A stretch of DNA of 64,000 nt from Sphagnum magellanicum (GCA_021904315.1 CM038914.1:8556001-8620000); one strand, 5' to 3'; shown: positions 10,184-22,849, counted from the stretch's first letter. Made by a program: numbers and translations. The notes: generated from the sequence alone by a model not told the origin.

Positions 10184-10919
10184 GATTTCATGAGCGGTCA
10201 TGGTGGCAAATTCATCTTGTTTATGGTTGGCAATTGTGGGAAATTGTCAGTCTATTTGTGTTTGAAAAAAAATACCTTTGCAAGAGCTTTGGGGAAATGA
10301 ACTATGTGGAAGGGTGTGGGTTTCATGAAATTTTGATGTTGCACTATCCAATATTCTGTCTTTCTCTGTCCACTTTCTATGGGAAGATTTGATGAGATTG
10401 GGGCATCTATTGGGATTTTAAATTTAGTGTTGAGAGGTAAGTTGCCATAAAGTATGACTAGTTGGTTCTTGAGAGGAAATTGAAAGAGATCTAATCCTTT
10501 GAGGTCCAGAGTATGTATGTTGTAGAAGTCATAATATGATTAAGGTTAGGAATTAGATATGTTTCATTCAATGTATTTTCACTTTGATGAGTACGTGATT
10601 AGTAAATTGCAAATGCATTGATCTTGTTAGGGTGTTTTCTAGTTAAGTCACCCCTCCCTTTTTGGCAACTATGGTTTAGGACTTACGCTATGTGTAAGTG
10701 TATCCCATAATGAAATTTATTTACAATTTGTGTGAATGTTTAATATTCATCTACACTTGTGTAAATGTAAAAATAAATACATTTATATGGTTTTACATGG
10801 CTATGTAAAGCAATGTTAGTGTAAAATAAATATATTTATATGGTTTTATGCAGTTATGTCAAATAATGTGAAAAATGTGATTTTTACTTGGGGAAAGATA
10901 AATTTCAGACTATTTTTGG
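10184..10919. other. Intergenic, TGTAAATG-rich DNA
   Basis: No gene. From 10690 on, GTGTAAATGTAAAAATAAATACATTTATATGGTTTTA and relatives recur, including a duplicated AAATA(A/T)ATACATTTATATGGTTTTA near 10770 and 10830. This looks like the inside of a non-coding transposable element, but no ends were found. Confidence 0.4.
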
Positions 10920-11300
10920 TGATAGGCCAATCAAATGGTCCATTGTAAGAAAAAAAAAACCATTAAACATTTGTGCTTTGGGTTGATTTGGGATGCACCA
11001 CACTTAGTTTAATAAATTAATATGGATCATAATAAGTACTTAAAGCTCTTGTAAAAGCTTAGGTCGAAAATGATGATGAACAAAGTTAGGAATAAAAGTT
11101 TTACTCAAGCAATGAAGTGGGGCAAAATATGCATTCAAGATATTCCTTGAAATAACACCACCATAGTCCCATATTGGTAGAACATGTTAATTATGTTTGA
11201 GGAGTATCATTTTTTGTAAAAGGTCAATCAAATTGGTCCATTGCAAAAAAATAAAATTGAGCTTCACGATGCACCCAAAACTAATTAATATGGATTTGTA
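10920..11300. repeat. Direct repeat pair, about 300 bp apart
   Basis: GGCCAATCAAATGGTCCATTGTAAGAAAAAA near 10925 recurs as GGTCAATCAAATTGGTCCATTGCAAAAAA near 11221. Both are followed by a GATGCACC(A/C) word and TTAATATGGAT. The second copy is shorter. Nothing coding. Confidence 0.6.
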
Positions 11301-11692
11301 AGAAGGTATGGTCATTAAGGATATATAATATATAGACTTACACATCTCAAAACATTTACACGAGGTTGTGCGAGTGTATTTGACAAATATTTACATTGGC
11401 TAGCTGAAAGTGTAAAAAATCTAGATGTGTAAGTGTAAATGATTTACATTTACACAAGATTTACATGTTGTATATACAACTATTGACATTTACATGAACA
11501 ACATTGGTTGTTATTCATTTAAAAGGTATCTAATGTTGTTCATGTAAGTGTTTTCGTATCCAACAAAGTGAATATCCACCCAACCTTCTTATCAAAGCTA
11601 AACATTGACATTTGTGATTTATCATACATTATATATAAACATGTTAGTTGTCAAATATGTAGGTGTGCACTAATGTTTTTTTTTTCCATTTT

Positions 11693-11860
11693 TGTTATGT
11701 AGCAAAGGCGGTGATCATCCATAAACCGATTTAGCCAAATTTGGCTACTAACAAAATATGAAATGAAATCTTTTAACATCTTTATATATATTTATGGCTA
11801 CTATTTGAACCCTGTACATAAATCTGGAGACATTTTACAATTTTTTGGAAAATTTCCCAA
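11693..11860 (+). repeat. Dispersed repeat family A, copy 1
   Basis: Starts TTATGTAGCAAAGGCGGTGATCATCCATAA and continues with TTTAGCCAAATTTGGCTACTA, then a TTTATGGCTACTA block. The same order is found at 35014, 61795 (plus) and, inverted, at 51442 and 55590. The interval 11301-11692 is AT-rich with TTTACA/TGTAAA words and a short hairpin (GTGTAAAT...ATTTACAC, 11427-11449). Confidence 0.7.
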
Positions 11861-12838
11861 TGTTATGAAACTTTCTTAAAAAAGGTTGATGTTCACAAGT
11901 TAAATACATTAACTTTAGACAAAAAAAGTGTGAAGGATTTGTCAAAAATTGCAATATATATATTAAAATAGGTGTTTGTTTAGACACAACCATTCCATAA
12001 TTTTCTCAAATTGTGCCCCCTCGCTTTACTTTTGTACTATCAAAAAGCTCTTGATAAAATTAACTTAATTAGAAAGCTATGAACCTTTGACATGGGAAGA
12101 TTCATAATTTGACAATTGTGATATTTTTAGGAAACAAATGTCATTGCAATGTAGCCTTCACTAGTAATTGAAGAGTATAGAAAATAAGGTGGTCCCATTT
12201 TAGTGGCAAAGTGTAAGGTAAAACATGAAGGTAATAACATTCCAAGAATAAAGGTGCACATGAAGCAATAAAATTGCTACCTACTTTTAGTGTAGCTTTT
12301 GCTTGAGGGCTTTTGTTGATATAAAATTGTAATTGTTTGATTTTTCTTTCCAATTTTGTTTTGTTTTCTTAGGTGATGAAATAATTCAATTGTGTTTATT
12401 TATTGGTACAACACAGTATGTGATATCAGGAGCTACGAACCCAAAAAAACATAGCAAAGAAATAAACCCAAAAGGATGTCCTTATTTAGAAACACTCAAT
12501 AAAAGGCAAGAACTTTGCAAAAAACCTAAAAAATGAAGCACATTACACCTATTCTTCAATATTAGGATGGATCTTATGCTTACAAATAGGTGTAAGATCC
12601 CTCCCACTCTTAAAGAATAGCTATAAGAACTTTCCCCTTTGTATGTGTCATGATTTATGTATGTTTAATGTAAGATAGGGATTGAAAATAAAGTTGTTTA
12701 GGGAATGAAGGCCCAAATGTGACATGGGAATGAAGTGTTAAACCCAAATTCACAAAACAAACTTGTTTGAAATCCTTACACAACATAAAAATCTATAAAA
12801 TCCTAAATGACTTCAATTCCTTTCCTTTTGAAAGGAGG

Positions 12839-12890
12839 CACCTTGTGCGTAAGGTTTTTCATGAAAATGAAAAACCTTACGTGTAAGGTG
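12839..12890. repeat. Near-perfect 24-bp inverted repeat, 4-nt loop
   Basis: Left arm CACCTTGTGCGTAAGGTTTTTCAT (12839-12862), loop GAAA, right arm 12867-12890 with two mismatches. A transcript in either direction would fold into a tight hairpin. There is no adjacent coding gene, so a terminator role cannot be argued. It may be a small foldback element. The flanks 11861-12838 and 12891-13440 show no gene. Confidence 0.75.
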
Positions 12891-13449
12891 CAAGGTGAAT
12901 TCCTATGTTGAGGTAGAAATTTTACGGAAAGGGTAGGCACTAATGTTGGGTGGTTTTTCATTTTTTGTGAGAACCATTAGGGTTTTGATTTTCACATGCC
13001 ATTTGAAGAATTGAACCAATTATCAAAAATTTCCACAAAAAAACTAACCAAGGTATTAGACCTTTGAAAAAATTAAAGTTCAACAAGGTTTTTAAGTGTC
13101 GATTTAAAAAAATTTAAGACTAATCGATTTTCAAATGCAGTTATTATTAGTTGGTTATCAAAAATTCAATTATTTCTAGTAAAATGATTTTTTAAATACA
13201 AAAATTACTAGAAAATGGTAAAAATAGCCAAAAATGAAAAAAAAATCCTTCATATTTTAATATTTCATAACTTCATCTTATTTAAATGGACCTTCAAAAT
13301 GATTGAAATCTTCTTTTAACTGTAATATATTTTTCAATTAACTCCACTAAATTAGAAGATTTTCACTCAACTTAAATTTGTTAATATGTTAGCTAAAGAA
13401 AAAATGTTATTTGTTTCAATTTGAAATCATACAATGTTTAATCTTTGGT

Positions 13450-15340
13450 AGAACAAAAAACCAACAATAAGACACATGGATTTGTGCTTCTCCCACCATT
13501 GAAACGAACATTTGATATCCTTGATGTCCACTTAGTATCTTTTGAAAATTTGCAACTTTTTGCCCATAAGCTTTTTCATTGGCTCATTAGTGTTGGTAGT
13601 TTGTTCAAAAATATCTAACTTGTAATCTTTTCAATTGGATCTACACAATCACCTTTAGATTTTAACAAAAGATGTAAATGATTATGGCATTTGATAAGCA
13701 TGGGATATAATGATTTCTTATCATATTTTTCAACAATATCCACACCTTTTTGTGGCCAACATAAAACAATATTAGGCAAAAACTTTTAAACCTATGGGCT
13801 ATCATCAAAGACAACATGTTATAAGTTTTACATCATATTTCTTTAAAAAGCCATGAAAGACTCCAATGCCTTTGAAACCTCCTTTTTCATGTTAAACACC
13901 AACAAAGACAACCCAAGAATAACCCCAAAATCATCATCTATCAAATTTATTAAGGTTGGTGGGATTTAAGCTTTTATCCCCAATTTCAAACACATTGTTA
14001 TTATAGAATGCAATGCATCATTTAACAACTAATGGCCTTGAAATTAATTCATAACACAAGCACTCAAAACTAGGGAAATGTAGTAAAAAATTGGAAAAAT
14101 ATGCCATGTAAAAGGAGGAAGCACTTTTCCATTGATTTTGATAGAAGTTAATCTATTGTAACAAAAGCTAATCATTATAAAATTATAAAGTTTTTTGGAA
14201 CATAATCACTTTGAAGGCAAACTATAAACAAAGTTTAACATTCAATGCTAATATTTTCAAACTCTAGTTCAAATTAAAAACTAAAAACTAAAATTTAAAA
14301 TCTAAATGATCTATGTTCAAAGAAAAAATCTAAATGATTGTAGAAATATTTCAAGTTGAAAAAAAAAAAAAAAACTTATATTAATTGGAGTGTTTGGTTT
14401 TCTTAAATGGATATTAGAATCCTCACAAGCCTTGTTCCATTCTCATTTTCTTTTTCCAAACTTTTTAAGCCAAGTTATACATTTTCACAAATCTAGTTAA
14501 ATTTCATGTCAAATTTCTTGCCAAGGCTTGACTAATAACTTCTATTGCTTCAAACAAACTAACAATGACATGTTTTGGTTATCAATTAGCCCTTAATGTT
14601 TTTATCACATGAATAAAAATGTCATGTGCACCTTGAAACATTCACAAATCAATTTTGTTGTAGTATTTCGTTTTGTTATATTTTGGTAGAACATACCATT
14701 GTTCTATTCTTTCCATCAAGTTAGGCAACACTTTTTGAACAATTTTTTTGACCATTTAAAGACATAAATGCAAGGCCGTACACTTCATCCAAATATTTTC
14801 CACAAATTGCATTGGCAAGTGATTTTTGACAAATAGAATGTTTAAATCTTGCAAAAATTCTTTTTGTTACACATCATCCTTTTTGAAAAGATCTTTTGTA
14901 GCAAAAAAATTGAATTGTTTTGTTAAAAAGATTAGAATTTTTTTTTGTTGGTTGTCTTTGAATAGTTTTTGTAATGAACTATTGACTTCCTTCAATTATT
15001 TTTTTGCAAGGATGGCATGGTCTACATTCACAAGTTTGTTGAAAGTTGTTCTACCATTTGTTTGTAATATGAAATTAAACTTGTTCTTCCCTATGTTTTG
15101 GGATTAGATGCATTAATAGGATTGTGTAACAAATAATACAACACATCATTTCAGGAATTTTACTATCAACTTTTTTCTAATTGTTACAACAAAAAAACCA
15201 TATTTTCCATGATGTTTCCATTTAATTTTTTGAACATGCAAATTTTGAAGGTTCATTTTCATTATGTCTTCTTCAATTTTAGGAACTTTGTTGGTTTTTG
15301 TTTTAAAATTGGGATGATCTTTAAACAATTTTTTCACAAG
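13450..15340 (-). pseudogene. Decayed hAT-superfamily transposase
   Basis: Reading the minus strand from about 15340 down, broken frames give recognisable pieces in the right order. They are a Lys-rich N-terminal stretch (15337-15146), FLQDLNILFVKNHLPMQFVE, then VENIWMKC, VLPNLMERIEQWYVLPKYN, GAHDIFIHVIKTL and PKHVIVSLFEAI-SQALARNLT. Near 13990 comes LIDDDFGVILGLSLLVFNM. This series follows plant BED/hAT (DUF659-type) transposases. There are many stop codons and several frame changes, so no protein can be made. The right (C-terminal) end is unclear, although a WWEKH motif near 13500 may belong to it. Terminal inverted repeats were not identified. Confidence 0.55.
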
Positions 15341-15889
15341 AACATCATTGGGAAATCTTTGGATGTTGCATTTTTAGTTGAAGTTTTTTTTTTTCATTTT
15401 CATTTGATTACTCCATTTTTCAAAAAGTTCAAGAGTGTTATTCAACAAGAATGGAAAAACTAAAACAAACAAAATTGTACGAAAGAGATTATTTTAATTT
15501 TTTACTTACAAATTGATTTTAATTATTTAAACCCTACAATATAACTCAAAACATTTACCAACATTTACAAGGTCAAAATAACTCATTTAGCCCACCTTTC
15601 TTTTGTAAAAACTGAGTATGAAAAATGAATTGTAATGTAATGCAAAAACATTATGTATGAATCTTGCAAACAACAAACATATTTATTGATGTTAAAATCA
15701 TGCCAAGTTTAGTAACAAACAAATATTGGAATTGGAACTTAAAAAATATTTCACCAAAATAAATGGAAAGATAAACATTAACATCTAAACAAAAAAACAC
15801 ATAATTATAATAATCATAGTTTCAAAGTTGTATTCAATGGTGAATCCAAACTCCTCACTCCCAAACCTACACAAAGCAAATGGGGGGAT

Positions 15890-16850
15890 GTACCAAATTG
15901 ATAAACAACAACAAAAAGCTAAACAACAAGAGGAGCTAAACAATAACACAAGAGGAATTAAACAACATGCATGGGAATTAGGTCAAAATGGTACTTGAGT
16001 TAGGGCGAGTTGAGTAGCAACAAGAAAAACCAAACAACAACAAGGTGAGTCTAGTAATAGCAATAAAAGAATCGAACAACATCAACAAAAATAATTGAGT
16101 AGTAACAAGAAGAGTCAAACATCATGACAAAAAGAATTCAACAACACAAGAGGAACTAAATAGCATGCATGAAAATTAGGTCAAAATAATATTTGAGTTT
16201 GGAGGAACTAAGTAGTAGCAAGAAAAACTAAACAACAATAAGACAAGTCGAATAGTAACAATAGAAGAGTCGAACGACACAACAATAGGAGTTGAACAAC
16301 AACATGCATGGGAATTATGTCAAAATGGTACTTGAGTTTGGAAAAGTTGAGTAGCAACAAGAAAAACCAAACAACAACAAGATGAGTCGAATAACATAAC
16401 AAAAATAACTAAGTAACAAGAAAATGAAGTTAACAATTAAAAAGATTAGTCGATTAACAATTAAAGTAATCAAACAACATAATAAAAAGAATTAAATAAC
16501 ATAACAAGATAAGTCAATCAACAATAAGAGGAATCAATTATCAACTTAAGAACAACACAAGAGGAGTCTAAAGAAGAGTAAGAAGCAAATAATAATGACA
16601 ATAGAAGAATCAAGTAACAACACAAGAGGAGCCAAACAACAATTCTATAAAAAGAATAGAGTAATGACACAAGAAAAATCGAATAACAATACTATAAGAG
16701 GAATTGAATAGCAACACAAGAGGAGCCAAATAATAATGTTACAAAGAAGAGTTGAGTAACAACATAATAGGAATCAAACAACAATGTTACAAGAGGAGCG
16801 ATTAGCAACACAAGAATAATTGAATAATAACATCATAAGAAGAGTTGAAC
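15890..16850. repeat. AACAACAAGAG-type degenerate array with 140-200 bp higher order
   Basis: Almost 1 kb of ACAACA, AAGAGGAG(C/T), AGTCGAAT and AGTAGCAACAAG words. A longer module recurs three times, containing CATGCATG (15966, 16164, 16303), GGTCAAAATGGTACTTGAGTT and AGCAACAAGAAAAACCAAAC. The purine/AC bias makes one strand stop-poor, but no protein motif is present. The spacer 15341-15889 is AT-rich without a gene. Confidence 0.75.
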
Positions 16851-17593
16851 AACAACACAAGAAAACCCAATCAAGCCAACAAAAAACTTCAACTTATAAG
16901 CCAAAAAATACAAAACACAAAAACAAATTTTCAATTTTAAAACATCATAGAGCTTTAAGACACAAACCAAAAGCACAAAATAAATTAAATAACAAAGTGG
17001 GACCCAAATAGAAAGTGAAGAAGAGTGGAGAAAAAATTTAGTGTTTACCAATTGTGATGGTAGTTGGTTGAAAATTGAGAATTGTACCTTATTCTATTCA
17101 AGTACCCTGTTAGGTATATTGCTTTTGAGATTTAAATAAAAGGACACACTATAGGGGTCAATCTTCACCCCATTGACACCTTGTGGGTCGAGTATCAGCT
17201 CAAATTTCATTGTAAATATTATTTGATTTTCTTGATGAAAATCGACCTAAACTCATGGCAAGTTTTTCTTCATTTATGATACCCGCCTAATGGTAGTCAT
17301 TTTGGGGATACCCTACATAATGAGGCAAGAAGTTATTACCCCCCTTCCCCCCTAAAAAAAATAGTAACTTGCCATGAGTAAAAATAGTAAAAAATAGCTA
17401 ACATCTTGCTTGAGATGGGTAAAAACAAAGGTGGGGGATAACATTGCCATAATGTCATGCTAGACTTGTGTATGGCCTCTTATTATGCCCTTTATTATAT
17501 TACGGGAATGGCCATTATGGGGGCTTTAACCCCTTAATTGGTTCATTGTAGTGAAATTAAAATTGTTGGGAAGTTGGCTCAAACTACCCAAGT
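16851..17593. other. Intergenic, no gene recognised
   Basis: AT-rich with a few GC-richer stretches (17130-17500). No recognisable domain on either strand and no clear repeat boundary. Confidence 0.45.
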
Positions 17594-17768
17594 CATTATT
17601 AGAAAACATGTCTTTTTTTTCCTTATTTTTGTTGACTAAAAGAGTAAAAAATAACGTCATTGTTGACTGAAATTTTGACTATTTCAATTGACAATGACAT
17701 TTTTTCGACTCTTTTAATCAATAAAAAAAAGTTTAATAAAAAAAGACGTGTTTTTCTATTAGTGAATG
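17594..17768. mobile_element. Foldback (MITE-like) element, about 175 bp
   Basis: Almost the whole element is one long inverted repeat. The left arm starts CATTATTAGAAAACATGTC and the right arm reads ...GACGTGTTTTTCTATTAGTG. Inner parts pair as AAAAGAGT...AACGTCATTGTTGACTGAAA with TTTCAATTGACAATGACAT...ACTCTTTT. Arms are about 80 bp with scattered mismatches around a short centre near 17680. Such hairpins are typical of MITEs and can feed small-RNA pathways. No target-site duplication was established. Confidence 0.65.
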
Positions 17769-18889
17769 GAGACTAGAGACATTACCAACAATTAGAGACC
17801 CAATTTGATTTGGGATTTTTTTCCAGTGTTGGGCGGGTATTTGAAGGTTTGCTAAATATTAACCAAGTTTTACCCCATGTATATATATAGATATATATCC
17901 ACAAATGTTGAATTTTTAAAGAATTGACCTTGCGTCGTACCCAAACATTTTAGAAAGTTGGTACTTGCCCCCACCTCATAACCAAAACTTTTAGAAATTC
18001 AAATAGCTTAACCATACCTGATATGAAGGGAAATAAATGGAAAGGATATCTCCCAAAAACTTATATACCCTTTTATTATTCAATTTACACCCTTTCAACA
18101 TATTATAGTTAGGGTCAAGGATTTTGTAGTTTGTAGTTTGTAATGCGCATGTTTATTTCATTTTTCACAATAGCTTGAACTTGCAAGTTCACTTTGAGTT
18201 TTTTATTAGTGCGTTGTCTGAACTATAAATGCAAGTTACTAGTTATTGGAGCTTTATAAGACAAATCAATTTTCTTTCAAGGGAACATGGCTACTATAGA
18301 ACCCATTGAATTAGAAAAAGGTAAGTGGTTCTAGAGCTTTGTATCTTTTTTTGAGTTTAAATCATTTTATTTGGTTTCATTTATTGCACCATCATTTTTA
18401 CATTGGTATGAAAGTTGTATGTTCAAGTTGCCAAGGTGGTGGAGGACAAGAGAGTTCAATGTGAGGCATTCTTGCACACCTTCAACATGAAGATATGCAC
18501 TCACAAACCCGCTTGGAAGTGGAACTACTATGTAGTTGTAGTCTAACAAGTAAGGTGGTTCAATGTAATGCAATGAAATTCACTAATAATATAAAGCGTT
18601 GTGTCCACTTGGAAGATACAAAAACATTGTGGGAGAATCATAACTCACCATGATGGAATGTGAAGGGGCATTATGTTGATGTTCATTCAATGTCACGCTT
18701 GATGGTGTTCACCCTTGTGTTCCATTCGTCATAACATTTACACACAACCTCCTAATCTAACATGCATTGGATTTTTGAAAAGATAATCTAAAAAGGAGTC
18801 GTGTTACAAAATCTTATAAGTTTTTTATTTTTTTGATCAAGAGTTAAGCTTTGGGACTAAAAATCACTTTGCTTAAATTCAAGAAAAAA
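17769..18889. other. Intergenic, with one isolated hAT-like end
   Basis: At 17825 CAGTGTTGGGCGGG matches the terminal repeat of the two hAT-type elements at 37854 and 59753, but no partner end was found. The rest, including 18250-18660, has short open frames without recognisable domains. Confidence 0.4.
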
Positions 18890-19290
18890 CAGACAAATTC
18901 AACCCCCTCTATTTTTGGCAAGTGTAGTTCCCTTACAACAACCTTGATGATGCTGAAATTTGAAGAGAACCTTTTACACTTCCTAAACAAGAACTATTTT
19001 AAGTTTGACCCAAATCCAACAATGGATTTGGGAGGAAAAACTATTTGAAATAAAACTCCAGAAGCTTTGTCATGGAAATCCTTCCATGTACTCCCCTATA
19101 ACACCTTCTATTCCCGGCAATTGTAACTCCCTTACAACCAAACTGATGATGTTGAATTTTGGAGAGAACCTTAAACATTTTTTAAACAAGAATTGTTTTA
19201 AGTTTGACCCAAATCCAATCGCGGATTTGGGAGGAACAACTATTTGAAATAAAACTCCAAAGGTTTTGTCATGGAAATCCTTCCATGCTG
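18890..19290. repeat. 199-bp tandem duplication
   Basis: Landmarks GTCATGGAAATCCTTCCATG (19069 and 19268), AGTTTGACCCAAATCCAA and GGATTTGGGAGGAA recur at a 190-200 bp spacing. Both copies are partly open on the plus strand with similar translations (GENLKHFLNKN, FKFDPNP, DLGG). It could therefore derive from a short coding exon, but I recognise no family. Confidence 0.7.
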
Positions 19291-22000
19291 ATTTCTTGCA
19301 CATATCTTTTTCATGAACACTTTTCCACACATAAAAACTAATCTTTTCTTCACACATTCCTTCTCTTCTTTTTCCCTTCCCCCACACAAGATACTCCTTT
19401 CTCCCTTGGTAAGCCTCCATGACCTTTCCTTGAACTTGTTCCCCTTGTCCAATGGAAGCTTCGAAATCCTCCCTTCCAATCAATGGCCTCCTCATCCTTC
19501 AAGAGCTAATGAAAATTGAGAATGATTTGCCCTCCAATTGATTTTAGGATGAAAATTCTTAAGCCCAATGAGACACAAAAAATATTCCATCCTCCAATCA
19601 AATAGGATGACAATCTTCATGACTAATGGGATTGGAGGATTCATCCTTCCCCTTATCTTGGATATCTTGATTAGGTTCTTGAGCTTGATCCTTATCCTTT
19701 TCGTCTGTTGACCCTCACATCCTACTTCTTCATCCTAATTATTTCAAGTAACTAACTACTAGGACAATTTATCGGTAGTAAAAGGTAAATATCCTTGAGT
19801 CCTTACTTGATTAAATCAATTCAATGGTTGAAGTAACATCCATGCGTACCATTTATTCTTTTAATATCCCTTATTTATTTTTTCTTCTATGCACTAATTA
19901 ACTATGTAGTACATAGTAAATTGGAATTAAAAATTGCATCACAAAACCCCCCCAGATATTTCTAGATCCACCGTCAAAATTAAGGTTCGATGAATCCATT
20001 AGATCTAGGATGTTCGAGTTTTCATGAGGTTCCGCCGTCACTCCCACACCTTACACTTACCTTAATTTGTTAAATAAAAGAACCTCGACCCCTTCTGAAT
20101 GCAAGTACCATATTGTTTCTGCTACCCTCTTGGTTTTTGTTCATGTAGGTGAGAATTTAGTCATGGTGGATGATGTCGCTACACCTTCGAATCCTCTAGT
20201 TTCACTAGTAGAAAAGGAAGAGCTTGAAGAAGCATCGTTTGACATGAATGTCTTTCAACGGTCGTGCAAATAAGAACTATCTAGAAGAATGGTGCGCACT
20301 CGAGTGGATTGTTCCGCATGGGATCGTCGATTGCCTCTTAACTCACATGCCTTAATAATCTATTTAGAATTTGTTCATGCTTGTGGAGCCACACTCGAAA
20401 GGTTTGAAGAGTGTTAATGTGAAGCCGACGATGTTCGTCTTCATTGTTGAACTTGGGTTCCCGGTGATGGCCATTATTGTTGGCTGCGAGGCCCAATCAA
20501 CCCCCTTTCCATGGAGCATTGAGCCGAATACCTAGCTCGCACCATTCGTCGCATTCTGGAGTTTTTGCGATTGCGATATATTCCCTTAAAGTTATTTACT
20601 AAGTTATAATTTACCTGAGGCCACTTAGGTGGAAATGTTAATACTTAAATTTGATTTTGATTCTATTTAAGAGTCTGATAGAAGTGAAGACTAAATAAAG
20701 ATGTATTATGATTGCATCTTAGAAATCTTTCAAGTACATTATTCGTGCCTGAAGATTATTCTACAGACCAACTTAATACCGTTATGGTGAAATGTTATTG
20801 TTAATTATGGGCTTATATTCCTAATATATCAATAAATCACATCTAATTCTACATCCCCTTTCCCTTCTCTACAACATAAAAGGATAATGCACTTTAAAAG
20901 GTTTACTAGGTCCTAAAATTAACTAAGCCTTGCATTAATTCTACGCTGAAACATCCAAAGGCTAATTCAACTTTTAATAATTATTACTTGGAGGTTTATC
21001 AGGATTCAAATCATTAATACCAAGGAAAACTATGGAACTAAAGCTTAACAATTTGTGGTATTATAATCCATGGCTCACATTCAACATAAATTTGGTGATT
21101 GTTGGCAGCATTTTTGGTCCCTGATCTTGGAGTTTTGTTGTGTTTCATTGGTGGAGGATAATGATTTTCAACAAATTTCTGGTGATTGTTGCAACGTCTT
21201 GGGTGTCTTATGTTTGTTTCATTATTTTAATTCTTTTGTTTTGACCTTGATGTTGTAAGTTTTTCTTGATTGAAGGCACACACAAAACAACAAGGGTTCA
21301 AAGGAACTTGTTGGAATCCAAACAATTTCCTATTGATTTAGAAAGTTGCAAGTGTGTTTTATCTTAGTGGTGCAAAGAACATAAGTTTTTAACCATTTTT
21401 CTTTTCATGTGACATATCTTTGGCATTCCAACAAGCCAAATTGAAATCAAACATATTTTTTCCATTGTTGGAATATTGATAACACTTTGTAGTTGTCGTT
21501 TGCCAATAAAAAACTTGCACAAACTAATTTTTGTCCTCAAGAATTGATCCATGGATTGGCTACACGAAACCAACTAATTTTGCCTTGGCATGCAAGGTGG
21601 AATCAAATTTGATAATGGAGTTGGAAGCTGAATTTCAAGATGAAGTTCATTGTGAAGATTTCCTAGACCTAAATGAAACCCTTTAGTTTCTTTATGCAAG
21701 TGGTTGGAGACTGATGTGCTTGTCCATGCTCTCTAGGTATGTTGAAAATGATGATTGAAACATTTGTCGTGGTTTAAGGTTTTAGGTAAACTAATCCGTG
21801 ATTCTACATTGTGAAGGGGTTGATAATTTCTTGGTGTATTGTTTGGTGCTTGTTTATTATGGCATTCTGGTTTGTTATTTGGGTTTTAGTTTAGAATTTA
21901 AAATGTCCAATTTTTTGTTTATGTTTTGTGCAAAATATTTAACCCCTGAAATCCAATTATGATTAATTGCATGAAGTAATGAAGGGACTTGTAGGCCCAT
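19291..22000. other. Intergenic; one GC-richer unidentified open stretch (20067-20600)
   Basis: 20067-20273 (+) is open for 68 codons and similar composition continues to about 20600 with stop codons. Pieces read ELEEASFDMNVFQRSC and VRTRVDCSAWDRRLPLNSHA. I recognise no family, and an old retroelement is possible. Elsewhere AT-rich DNA without a supported gene. Confidence 0.35.
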
Positions 22001-22004
22001 GAGT

Positions 22005-22510
22005 ACATGTTGTTTATAGCGGTGGGGGAAATTGGCGGGGTTATGTAGGGACTTGTGGGCTCATAAGTGTGTTGTATCTAGTGGTGGGAAAAATTTGTGG
22101 GTTACATAGGGACTTGTGGGCCCATGAGTGTGTTGTATCCAATGGTGGGGGAAATTGGTGGGGTTACAAAGGGACTTTCAAGCTTATGACTATGTTGTAT
22201 CCAATGATGGGGAAATTGACTAGGTTATATAGGGACTTGTGGGCCCATGGGTGTGTTATAACTAATGGCAGGGAAATTGGTGGGGTTACATAGGGACTTT
22301 CAAGCTTATGACTATGTTGTATCCAATGATGGGGAAATTGACTAGGTTATATAGGGACTTGTGGGCCCATGGGTGTGTTGTAACTAATGGCAGGGAAATT
22401 GGTAAAGTTACATAGGGACTTGCAGGCCTGCGGGTGCATTGTGGCCAATGGTAGGGAAATTCGTGAGGTTATATAAAGACCTGTAGGCCCGCAAATGCAT
22501 CATGTCATGG
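22005..22510. repeat. About 61-bp minisatellite (GGGACTTGTGGGCCCATG)
   Basis: About eight units contain ATAGGGACTTGTGGGCCCATG, GTGTTGTA(T/A)C(C/T)AATGG and GGGGAAATTGGTGGGGTTA. Units alternate between a GGGCCCATGAGTG form and a TTTCAAGCTTATGAC form, giving an approximately 120-bp higher-order period. Three weak units reappear at 23230-23410. Frames across it are repeat artefacts. Confidence 0.8.
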
Positions 22511-22849
22511 GCACAAAAACAACCAAGATTTCCCAAGGACATGAACAAGGGTAAGCCTAATTTCAAATTCCAAATCATGAAACAAGAACATAACATGTGT
22601 AAAATAAGATTTCAACAGAATTTTATTATAATAACAAAAAAAAGAACAAAATAAGGTTGTGATAAAAGAATGTACCCAAAACTAGTGTTTAACAAACTGA
22701 AAGTAATGGGGAATTCTACTTCTATTTATACCCATTGGGCACCTAATTCAAGGAAATTTCCTAAGAAATTTTCAACCTACATGTAGCCCATGTTCACCCA
22801 TGTGCGTCCACGTGTAACCATGTGTGGGACATGTCCACCCATATGTGAA

